A stretch of 64,000 nucleotides of DNA from Dermatophagoides farinae (taxonomy: Eukaryota; Arthropoda; Arachnida; Sarcoptiformes; Pyroglyphidae): the NCBI RefSeq assembly GCF_024713945.1, contig NC_134680.1, positions 5,701,501 to 5,765,500 of the forward strand. Direction: 5' to 3'. The notes below the pieces were generated by a model that was given only the letters and a program-made list of their open reading frames with translations, was not told where the DNA came from and searched no databases. This document shows positions 52,439-61,251 of this stretch, one piece after another; within the stretch, counting starts at the first letter, position 1; every line of letters begins with the position of its first letter. Made by a program: the position numbers and the translations under genes.

Positions 52439-52987
52439 GTCTGAACAATTTTAAAATTCAAATATATTTGAACAATCAAATCGTTAATGGGGTATTTATA
52501 TGCAATTTATTATAACGCCGAGATATATTTGTATGAAAAAAAATAATCTTTCCCCGAATTCGATAAGGATAATCATCATGATTTTTGATTTTTTTCCGAC
52601 TTTATAATTCATTCAAAATCTTTGTATATTTTTATATTCTCTTTATGAGTAAATGGTAGACATGATTGAATCAAATCACATCACACATTAGCATAATGGA
52701 AATCAAGATTGTATTATATCAAAATTATATCGATCATGAGTTTGTAATAAAACTGATTAAAATTGATTGGAATTTTTTCTTAAATAATATGTGATGATTG
52801 GAGAAAAAACTTTACCAAAAATTAAGATTACGTCTTTTTTATGCAAAAAAAAAAAAAAAAATATCTGCCAATATTGGTTTCATATGCATAATTGTGTGTG
52901 TCTGTGTTCTGTCTATGAGTGTACATGTATATTGTTTGTTTTTTGGTTTTTGAAAACTACGTTGACCTTACCAAAAGAATCAAGAAA
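52439..52987. other. channel upstream region and intergenic DNA
   Basis: Contains a minus-strand TATA box at 52493-52500. The rest is AT-rich with an A tract at about 52846-52861 and no supported gene. Confidence 0.45.
52493..52500 (-). promoter_or_regulatory. TATA box (TATAAATA) of the channel gene
   Basis: Reads TATAAATA on the minus strand, 55-62 bp upstream of the channel ATG, allowing a leader of about 25-30 nt. Confidence 0.5.
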
Positions 52988-53673
52988 ATGGGTGGTGGAA
53001 ATTCGTAAGTAATTTTAAAATTCAATTCATAATTTCTAAACAATTTTGTAAATAATAATGTAGCAAAGAAATAATCAAAGAACAGCAAGAAACATTGGAA
53101 AAAAATCGAAAGGATTTTGAGGATTTGAAAAAATCAACAGAAAAAAGAATTGATGATATGAATAAACAACATGAATCTCGAATAACTACAATTACTGAAC
53201 AATTTGAAAATACACTCAATCAAGTTAATGATCGAGCTGTTTTATTGGATGCTAAATTAAAACAATCAGAAATAGAAAAGAAGAATTATTCATCACTTTT
53301 TGCAATCACATTATTTATATTGTTGTTTTTGGGCGTTGTTTTTTATCAGAAAACGAAAACACATGAAAATGACATTCAACGAGAAAAAGAATTAAACGAA
53401 TTTCAACGTGAAGTGATTGTAGAAAAATTTACAGAAAAAATGAGTTATTTTCAAAAATTATTAACCAATAAAATGGACGAAAATAAACAACTGACCAAGA
53501 TAATTGAACATTTGCGACAATCAAAAAGTGAAGAAAAAAATATTCAATCAGTGCACGATTCGATTTCAAACATCCCAATTTCATCAATGATGGGCATGAT
53601 GTTTTTTAATTTAATGACCATAATAATTGCCACATTTATTTGGCTAATAATAAGAAAATTAACAGAAAAATAA
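52988..53673 (+). CDS. N-myristoylation-type coiled-coil protein with two membrane segments
   Basis: Exons 52988..53004 (MGGGNS) and 53064..53673 give 208 aa with exact phase closure. The start MGGGNSKEIIKEQQ fits the N-myristoyltransferase pattern (Gly2, Ser6, basic residue 7). Residues about 10-88 are a coiled coil (KRIDDMNKQHESRITTITEQ). A first TM (about 93-109, LFAITLFILLFLGVVFY) is followed by a second coiled coil and a C-terminal TM (MGMMFFNLMTIIIATFIWLI) with a short basic tail. No family is recognised. The layout suggests an organelle-membrane tether or scaffold, which is inference. It is the first of four small coiled-coil genes between 53 and 61 kb. Confidence 0.65.
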
Positions 53674-53738
53674 ATTTCAATTCAAACATTGTTTTTTTTT
53701 TTGTTTCTCTTAATTTCTTGATTATACATTCTAATTAA

Positions 53739-54239
53739 TTATTTTATCGCGTCCAACATGTTCAATTGTTTTTCCAATTCATTGATTTGACATTGAAATT
53801 CATTGAAATTATTATTATTAGTATTTGAATGATCGGCCATTTCATAGAATAATTGTGATGAATATTCATTTCGATAACGATTCGTTGGCAATGAATTTCG
53901 TCGTCGTCGTTGTTGTCGTTGTTTATTTTCCAAGCGATTTAGACGATCAAATTGTCTTTGTAATTCATCAATTTCTTTCTGAAATTTTTCAACAGCTTGT
54001 CGTTCATATTGATGATGTTCATTTGAATTCGAAATTAATTGTTTCATATTCATATTATTATCCATTCGTTCACTATCATGACTCATTGAACGTTTTGTAT
54101 TCGATTTCGTTGTTGTTGTTGTGATCATCGCTGGAATCGATTTCGAATCCATTTCCATTTTGATCGTATCAGCCGATTTCGATGTTGATGTTGATGATGA
54201 TTTTGAATGTTGGCGTTCCAAAATATTTCCCATGACCAT
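53739..54239 (-). CDS. small coiled-coil protein, basic/low complexity
   Basis: Single-exon 166-aa frame (start MVMGNILERQHSKS; a second in-frame ATG at 54233 would give an N-terminal MGN). Ser/Lys/Met-rich first half, then a coiled coil (VEKFQKEIDELQRQFDRLNR), a basic patch (RQQRRRRNS) and a final short helix repeat (NEFQCQINELEKQLNMLDAI). No TM is seen. Unrecognised. The 3' end converges on the preceding plus-strand coiled-coil gene with about 65 bp between stop codons. Confidence 0.55.
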   Translation of the reverse strand: MVMGNILERQHSKSSSTSTSKSADTIKMEMDSKSIPAMITTTTTKSNTKRSMSHDSERMDNNMNMKQLISNSNEHHQYERQAVEKFQKEIDELQRQFDRLNRLENKQRQQRRRRNSLPTNRYRNEYSSQLFYEMADHSNTNNNNFNEFQCQINELEKQLNMLDAIK

Positions 54240-54560
54240 TATCGAAAAACAATGCTATGATTTCAAAGATTTGTACTCGTCTTAGAATTTATGATGGAAA
54301 AGGATAATTGAATCTAGACTCGTGCTTGTTTTTTAGGATTTTTTTTATTATTATAAAAAAAACAAGAATTTTATTACCGAAAAAAATATTGATAACACAT
54401 ACAACACAATAAAGATAAATCAATTTATTGTTTAGATAAATTTTGTGAAAAAAATTTTTTTTTTTTAAATTTATCCATCACTGTATATCACTGTTTTATA
54501 ATTTACTTTGATGATTCGAACCAATTTGTTTTTTTTCTGAAATTTTAGTCTCAATTCAAT

Positions 54561-55229
54561 TCAATGATTTTTCTTGTCAGAATCGATAAACATTGTTTCA
54601 CTTGCATCGAATGCCAACTCTATTTCGGTATTTTGTTCACAATTATTACAATTTGGTTGTAATAGATGCGGATTACGTTCACGAAAACCATTGGCAACTG
54701 ATTTTAAAATTTGACGACTTTCCTGATGACCACGGTTGAATATTTCATCCAATTCTTGACGACATTTCTCATATTCATCCTTCATTTGTTGATTTTGTTT
54801 TCGAATTCTATCCAATTGTTTATCGGATCGTTTTTTTGATGAATTTTGCAAAACATTTTTCACTATTTTAAATGGATTCAAGGAAAAATTTGATGCCGAT
54901 GGATCAGCTATCGATAAGGCACCATTATTACAATCAACATGTTCAAAATCATCTTCTGAATCATTTATATTAGTAATGGCCATTGTTGTCAATTGTTGTT
55001 CATTCATTGTTGTTGTTATTTCATGATTATTATCGTTTTCATTTGTCTCAGCTATTGATGATTTTGGCCGTTTTTTAATGTACCAAATGACTGTGGCAAC
55101 AATGACCGATGTACTACAGATTAAAAGAAATCTTGTGGTAAAATTATTGGGCCAAAAATATTGGAAAAAATTTGTCGTTATATAAATAGATCGTAATGAA
55201 AATGATGGTGATGACAAATTAGCCTCCAT
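54561..55229 (-). CDS. single-pass membrane protein with cytosolic coiled coil
   Basis: 222-aa frame from ATG 55229 (MEANLSSPSFSLRS). One TM helix at about residues 35-53 (RFLLICSTSVIVATVIWYI) is followed by KKRPK, indicating a cytosolic C-terminus. Then come an Asn/Glu/Asp linker, a basic amphipathic stretch (LNPFKIVKNVLQNSSKKRSD), a coiled coil (RKQNQQMKDEYEKCRQELDE) and a Cys pair (PNCNNCEQ). No family is recognised. A repeat of the CGCGAGTACTCGCG family begins about 70 bp upstream of its start codon. Confidence 0.55.
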   Translation of the reverse strand: MEANLSSPSFSLRSIYITTNFFQYFWPNNFTTRFLLICSTSVIVATVIWYIKKRPKSSIAETNENDNNHEITTTMNEQQLTTMAITNINDSEDDFEHVDCNNGALSIADPSASNFSLNPFKIVKNVLQNSSKKRSDKQLDRIRKQNQQMKDEYEKCRQELDEIFNRGHQESRQILKSVANGFRERNPHLLQPNCNNCEQNTEIELAFDASETMFIDSDKKNH

Positions 55230-55296
55230 ACTTTTGATTCTGTGTTTGTAATGATAATAATAACCCCAAATACCATCATCATGAATAAGGAGCAAT

Positions 55297-55500
55297 CACA
55301 GAAAAAAAAGTGGTTGCCAGCGAGTACTCGCGATTTTGGGTGGTTCTGAAATCTCGCCAAAATCGCGAGTACTCGCAAACGACATACGACTAGCCGACTG
55401 ACTATCGATATATCGATAGTCTACTCGCAATTTTCGCGAGTACTCGCGATTTTCGCGACCACCCGACTGACCGATTGTTTTTTCGATATATCGAAATCAT
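55297..55500. repeat. CGCGAGTACTCGCG repeat element, second copy
   Basis: Begins CACAGAAAAAAAAGTGG and contains three GCGAGTACTCGC units (about 55319, 55367, 55437). It also holds a 22-bp perfect palindrome at 55400-55421 with two overlapping TATCGATA (DRE-like) sites and another TTCGATATATCGAA palindrome near 55482-55499. Distinctly GC-richer than its surroundings. The right boundary is not defined. Confidence 0.6.
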
Positions 55501-55681
55501 CGATGGTGTCGCTCACCGATTGTTGCAGCAATTTTGACCCCCCTTTCATTCCCTTTACCCCTCATATTAATTTAATCGATATATATTGAAATTTAATTGA
55601 TTTTATTGAAATATTAATTTATTAAAAATTTTAAATAATAAAATACATGCATATTTCACATCCAAATTGCGCCATAAAACG

Positions 55682-56841
55682 TTAATTGTCCCGTTTGACA
55701 TAAATAAATCCATAATCGCGGTCCATGTTCCAAGACAATGTCCAAATTCTATCCGTGGTTCGAGATTCAATTTCCCAATTGTTCGCCGGCGATCCTAAGT
55801 AAAAATAAATATTAATTGTTTGTTCAATTAATCTATTCATTTGCTTACCATGATCATTTTCATATATGTGTTCCATCCCATGAATCTTCGACTTATAATC
55901 ATGTTTTCGATCGCTTCATTGATTCAAAAGATTAAATCAGCATCAAATTCAATAGGAAATAATCAGACCATGTTCCTAAGCCTAATCTAACCCTAGCCTA
56001 ACCTGATATCATGTGTTGAACATGGTCAAACTATTCTTGAATTGGATGCTGATGAACAATGGAACCGCCGAATTGATCTCGAACATAATCATCAATCGAA
56101 TTTCAATTTGATGATTGTAAAATTTCAGGAACGAACCTAATAAAAAAAGATAGACCAATCTTTATTAAATATGAAGAATGAATATGTCGACTTACCGGAT
56201 AAGTTGTTCCGACAATTCAATCAAAAGCAGGCATGTTCTGAATAGACTTTTGAGAAACGTAAGTGTTAGAATCATTGATTGATAGCGAAATTTCAAAGTT
56301 ACCTGATGATGAACATGATGTTTTTCATTGGACATTGTACCATGTTAGCGACCAGATATCCACCAACAAATTTGTACTGTTCGGCATCATTACCATGATC
56401 GTTTTTATAAAGAAGGCACCAATTATATGATTCTAATGATCATTGATCATCAATGAAAATTTTATGCTTCAAAAGACAAGGAAAATTGTTAGCATTTTCA
56501 ATCAAAGGCAAAATGTAAATTACCTCATTGACCATGTTTTCACATATTAATCCGAATTCCATACATTGTCATACATCAAGTATAATGGACTCTGAAAAAG
56601 AAAACTTGAAAAGGATGTGATTGAATACAATTTGATGAAAAACAAAATGTCATAAATACATTTGATAGTCACCGAAAATTGGATTTGTTCGCCAACTTGA
56701 GTCATGATTACATGATGACCGAACCAAACGATCTTCATCGATTTCGGGGCCAATTTTTGATCTTAGACCGCAATATGTTTTAACAACGATAATCTTGAAT
56801 CGATTAATTTCTTTGTTCCAAAATTTACTGCAAAAATCCAT
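55682..56841 (-). pseudogene. gene-like remnant with several exon-like segments, unrecognised
   Basis: The minus strand contains protein-like stretches bordered by plausible splice sites, for example LAPKSMKIVWFGHHVIMTQV, NWCLLYKNDHGNDAEQYKFV then GGYLVANMVQCPM, and a well-formed last pair joined across an intron at about 55800-55855: GMEHIYENDHG then SPANNWEIESRTTDRIWTLS. The DHG motif recurs. Not all segments can be placed in one open frame, so it is either decayed or has exons I could not place. No family is recognised. Confidence 0.35.
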
Positions 56842-57450
56842 GATTAAAATAGAAAAAATGAAAAAATATCACGACATGATCACGAAAAATAGCTCAAAGT
56901 GAGGACAACCGTCTTCGACGACCGTTGAGTTCGAATGTTCGATTTTCCAACGATCAAATTCAAATTTGTATGGAGAATAGAAGGGGAAAAGAAGCGCGCG
57001 ACATTTGCATTGAAAATAGTTAGCTGCACTACCACTATTTGACTATGTGCAGTTGCCCATTAGTTGTACTTTGAGTTGAAATTTTTGGCGGCAAAATGAA
57101 TGCATTATTTTTGCCGTAGACTTAGCATGAAAAATGAATAAAAAAATCCACTCATGATATGATAGATATTATCATATCAGATGCAAAATTGATGAAAAAA
57201 AATTATAATGTAATTTCAATGGAAAGTAAAAATTGACCTTTATCACATATTGATCATTAGTGATTTGAGCCAAAGAATTTTCGCCACTGTTTGATAAATT
57301 GGTGTCAATTTGTCAGGATTAATTGATTGATGGACAGTTATTTCATTCAAAGTCGAGCTATTTATTTATTTATTCAATAAAAACCCCTATACCTCAAAAA
57401 TGGGGGGAAGAAAATAAATTATAAATTTTTAAAATCATATTTAAAGAATT
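56842..57450. other. intergenic, no gene seen
   Basis: AT-rich but less simple-sequence than elsewhere. It includes the presumed 3' tail of the LINE fossil (ATTT repeats at about 57357-57377). No supported coding frame. Confidence 0.4.
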
Positions 57451-57684
57451 ATAGCCAAATACATAAATTCTCTTCATGTAGATCATGTAGATTTACATCA
57501 CATTGATTTTCAATTAAAGTTCGTTCCGCACAAATAAACAAATCAGATGAATAGAACTTTGAGCAGTATTACCACAAAAACAAGACGTCTTATAACGATA
57601 GCCAATTTAGCCAATGCAGGTAAACATTGAATTTTCCATGTCCCGATAAAAACTGAGTGAACACAAAATGTAGATCAATAACAA
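57451..57684 (-). mobile_element. LINE fossil, 3' end of ORF2 (I/R1/Jockey-like)
   Basis: Minus strand: FTQFLSGHGKFNVYLHWLNW, then YKTSCFCGNTAQSSIHLICL, then CAERTLIENQ. This is the typical C-terminal region of non-LTR retrotransposons downstream of reverse transcriptase (TGHG.F..YL followed by a C-x-C...H...C knuckle). The three pieces lie in different frames (two frameshifts), so it is dead. A/T-rich tail toward lower coordinates fits a LINE 3' end. Only about 230 bp remains, a 5'-truncated copy. Confidence 0.6.
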
Positions 57685-57943
57685 TTATTTTACGACCATA
57701 TACAGATGGAAAAATTTTTTAGTAACTTTGCCATCTTCACTCATTATCCATCTTATATTATAAATCATGATCATGATATTTTTCAAAAGATATAATGAAA
57801 TGAATGAGAATGAGATTGTACCCAGTGAAAACAAATATATCGATTCTGAAAAATGTTTGGTTTTTATGAGACCGAAATAATGACCAACAAAATTGAATCA
57901 AAGTTGAATTATATGTGTGATGTTGAAATCTATCCAGTGACAA

Positions 57944-58499
57944 TCGAGAAAATGACAAATCCAACCTAACACGAACAGTTCAGAATTCAAAATCAAGAAA
58001 ATGACAAATTCCCAAACTAACACGACCAGTTCAGAATTCAAAATTCAAAATCGAGAAAATGGCAAATGTCCAAACTAACACGACCAGTTTAGAATTGTGA
58101 AAATGACAAATCACCAGCAGCAGTAATAAACGAACAAGATGAAGTGACAAAAGAAAATGCCGTGGTGTGGGACCATAATATCACTGTGGACAGCGATGAG
58201 CAAATCGAAACCACTACAATCATTGGGAAAGTAATCAATAAAGCATCGCCAACCAATTCTGAACTGGTCGTGTTAGGTTGGACTTGTCATTTTCTCGATT
58301 CTGAACTGGTCGTGTTAGGTTGGACTTGCTATTTTCTCGATTTTGAATTTTGAATTCTGAACTGGTCGTGTTAGATTGGATTCGCCATTTTCTCGATTCT
58401 GAACTGGTCGTGTTAGTTTGGAAATTTGTCATTTTCTCGATTCTGAACAGGTCGTGTTAGTTTGGAAATTTGTCATTTTCTTTATTTTGAATTCTGAGT
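57944..58499. repeat. inverted arms of tandem repeats flanking a coding-like spacer
   Basis: Right arm (58257-58499): five units of about 42-55 bp starting TTCTGAACTGGTCGTGTTAG (58257, 58299, 58354, 58396, 58441). Left arm (57944-58111): three units of the same sequence in reverse complement. The spacer of about 145 bp (58112-58256) has an open frame with balanced composition (VVWDHNITVDSDEQIETTTI) that reads on into the right arm as repeats of SELVVLGWTCHFLD. Resembles a foldback or MITE-type element. Confidence 0.6.
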
Positions 58500-58721
58500 G
58501 TTTTAAAAACAAAAAGCAAAAACAACAGAATTGATCAACAGATGACCAAGAGTTATCACTTTGTTCTTCCTTAGAATTAAATAAATTTATAGTCGACCTC
58601 GGACAAAATATCGTATGACACTCATCGCTTTTTCTTGTTCTATCTTAATCATGATAGTCATGAACGATTAAGCTCAAACAATGTAACCATTTTATTTATA
58701 ATTGACTTATAAAAATACAAT

Positions 58722-59108
58722 TTAATTTATAAAGGATTCTTTTTCATTTGTCTTTCTTTTTTTGGTCATTAGACCGTTTGATATTTTTATAAGTGTACCA
58801 TACAAATTTCTGAAAAAATACATGAAATACAAATTCCATTTTTTTGCATCACAATTTAGTTCATTATATTTTTTGGGTAAAATTGGGTAATTGGCGTCTA
58901 TTTTATTTAAAATGATGAGCATCGTATTTTTAGGAATGCTTGTCATATACAAGCAGTCGTTACTTGTTCCGCAAATATGTTTAACGATTGATCTGATAAT
59001 CGAAAGAATAATTGAATTCAATATCTTAAAGCTGGCAATCGAATTCGGATTCAGCAAAAATACGTTTAAGTCATCATCAAATACCGGGAATTCATAATTA
59101 TCCGGCAC
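58722..59108 (-). CDS. hypothetical protein, 128 aa, possibly partial or decayed
   Basis: Open frame MPDNYEFPVFDDDLNVFLLN ... SFKILNSIILSIIRSIVKHI ... DAKKWNLYFMYFFRNLYGT, Ile/Asn/Tyr-rich. Upstream on the same strand a well-bounded intron (about 59148-59217) follows another protein-like segment (NYVDKNGNLVQNDPTIPIQK), but the reading frames on the two sides do not join. The frame upstream of the ATG stays open (YYEGNLINSNGTFV). No family is recognised. Confidence 0.35.
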   Translation of the reverse strand: MPDNYEFPVFDDDLNVFLLNPNSIASFKILNSIILSIIRSIVKHICGTSNDCLYMTSIPKNTMLIILNKIDANYPILPKKYNELNCDAKKWNLYFMYFFRNLYGTLIKISNGLMTKKRKTNEKESFIN

Positions 59109-59415
59109 AAATGTGCCATTTGAATTTATAAGATTTCCTTCGTAATACTAAAATAAAATAAAATTCAACATTATTATTAACATAAATGTCTGCACGAAAA
59201 TATCATATTCAACTTACAGAAAAATGAAATGTGAAATCTTTTTTCCATCACATTGAAGACCTTTTTGAATTGGAATAGTTGGATCGTTTTGTACCAAATT
59301 ACCATTTTTATCGACATAATTCTAATCCATTAGTTTATGATTCGAAATAATTCCGTATCCAAACAAAAATTAAAATGTTAAACATCGAAATCAAATTAAA
59401 CAATCGAAAACTTTT

Positions 59416-59737
59416 GTTTACACACGATTACCGCGAGTACTCGCGATTTTTGCGTGTAAACAGGCTATTTACACTTTATTTTGCTGGACTAATTGAGTGT
59501 ATGTAGCCAAACAATCGAAACTTTGTGAGTACTCGCGATTTTTGCGAGTATTCGGCTATTTTTTAGCGACTTTTTGTGTGGATATAGTCGGAGTACTCGC
59601 GAAAAATGCGAGTACTCGCGAAAAATGCGAGTACTCGCAAAATTTCGATTGTTCGGCTATATACACTCAAATAGTCACCAAAAAATAGCCGAAATACTCG
59701 CCAAAATCGCGAGTACTCGCGCACTTTCTTTTCTGTG
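59416..59737. repeat. CGCGAGTACTCGCG repeat element, longest copy
   Basis: About 320 bp ending GCACTTTCTTTTCTGTG (the reverse complement starts CACAGAAAAGAAAGTGC, matching the other copies). It contains six GAGTACTCGC units, three of them in close tandem with GAAAAATG spacers (59591-59640), alternating with a second module (TATTTGAGTGTATATAGCCG and variants). The left end is a GTTTACACACG ... CGTGTAAAC inverted repeat around one palindrome. GC content and CpG density are well above the surroundings. No coding capacity. Confidence 0.65.
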
Positions 59738-60002
59738 ATTGAGTAATTTGTCTGTGCACACAATCATGTGTTGTTATGACAAATCATGAATCATGCAACA
59801 TGCAAAACAGAAAAAGGACGACACTAGACGTTCTTTTCTGTGGCAATCGACTACATCGTCATTTATTTTGATGGATTATGTTTTTACTTAGCGACTATCT
59901 TTTTTACCATCATCAAAATTTTCTGCTCGGAATTTTTTTTTTAATAATTTCGATTATATAACTTCAGTGTAATTTTGCTTTTATTATTATTATAATAATA
60001 AA

Positions 60003-60890
60003 ATGTCAACAAATTCATCAGGATCATCATCTGGATCAACATCACAGAAAATCGTTAAATCAAACCGATCACCAATTGGCAATCGAAATAATAGAAACTA
60101 TCATCGAAATCGTTTTCAGAATAACAATCCGAACAATCAAATGGCTCAAATCAAAGAATTACTCCATTTGATTCCATTTGCAGCACAATTTTTTGGTAAT
60201 AACAATAATAATAATGAAAATGCTGAAAGGATTCGAATATTAGATGAACGATTATATAATGAACAGCAGCAAAACGCAGCATTAGTAAGACAAAATCTGG
60301 CTGCTGGATCACTAGCAATGGTTCAAGATGGAGAGATTAAAAACTTGAATCGCATAAATGATCAATTTATACATGATAATGATAATTTACATGAAGATCA
60401 GCGTATTGATAGACAATATATTCGGCAGCTACAATCAAATGAACAGACATTTCGAATGTGGGCAACAATATTTTCTGTTTTATTCATTGGATTAGCATTT
60501 TATTATTGGAATCAAACAAACCAAATGCAACAGGATACACGACGACAAATTGAGATTGAAAATAAATTTGCACAACTTACTGGACTCATAAGGAATGATA
60601 AACATTATCATAAAGAACAAAAATTCCTTGAAATCATTAAACAACGAGAACAAGAAATACAAATGCTACGAAATCGTCGTCATAAATCAGATAAAATGAC
60701 AGAAGCAAAAAATCGTCATGTCATCCATCAGAATGATAATGATTTTGAACACCAAAATTACGATGACGATACAATGAATATTGATGATGATGATGATGAT
60801 ATGATAAACAGGAATATTGAACAGATTCAAGCTGATGTCATCGATCAAATTGAAAAGGAATTGAATAAAATGCGAAACAAAAGACAATGA
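60003..60890 (+). CDS. membrane-anchored coiled-coil protein
   Basis: Single-exon 295-aa frame. The N-terminus is Ser/Asn/Arg-rich and disordered (STNSSGSSSGSTSQ; RNNRNYHRNRFQNN). A hydrophobic-amphipathic helix (MAQIKELLHLIPFAAQFFG, about 42-60) is followed by a coiled coil (about 70-150), one TM helix (about 158-177, ATIFSVLFIGLAFYYW), a second coiled coil (KHYHKEQKFLEIIKQREQEI) and an acidic stretch before a final helix (DVIDQIEKELNKMRNKRQ). Similar general plan to the 53-kb gene: coil, TM, coil. No family is recognised. Confidence 0.55.
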   Translation: MSTNSSGSSSGSTSQKIVKSNRSPIGNRNNRNYHRNRFQNNNPNNQMAQIKELLHLIPFAAQFFGNNNNNNENAERIRILDERLYNEQQQNAALVRQNLAAGSLAMVQDGEIKNLNRINDQFIHDNDNLHEDQRIDRQYIRQLQSNEQTFRMWATIFSVLFIGLAFYYWNQTNQMQQDTRRQIEIENKFAQLTGLIRNDKHYHKEQKFLEIIKQREQEIQMLRNRRHKSDKMTEAKNRHVIHQNDNDFEHQNYDDDTMNIDDDDDDMINRNIEQIQADVIDQIEKELNKMRNKRQ

Positions 60891-61251
60891 ATCGAGAAAA
60901 TATGTGCCAAAATTGTGACCAAAAAAAAAATTCAAATTCAAAAATCAACAAGTGATCCATCAATTCACAAAGGACGAAACTTTTTATTTACATTATTAAA
61001 AAAAAAAATTCATGGATTTTTGGGTCAAAATATTTGTTGGAAATTTTTCATAATAAACAATAATAATAATCTAAAGAGATAAAACGATGTTCGATATTAA
61101 TGTACCCTTGTATGATATTTTTATTGGGAAAACCTGTACCCATACAAAATAGTTGAAAAGAAATTTTTTCGTCATGTGTGTGTGTGTCAGTTTATTTTTA
61201 TTTTGATGAATTCTTGATCTTCAAATTTTTTTCAAACAAAAATAATAAACA
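60891..61251. other. intergenic
   Basis: AT-rich spacer with AATAAA-like signals near 61050 and a GTGTGT tract at about 61175-61187. No gene is seen. Confidence 0.45.
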
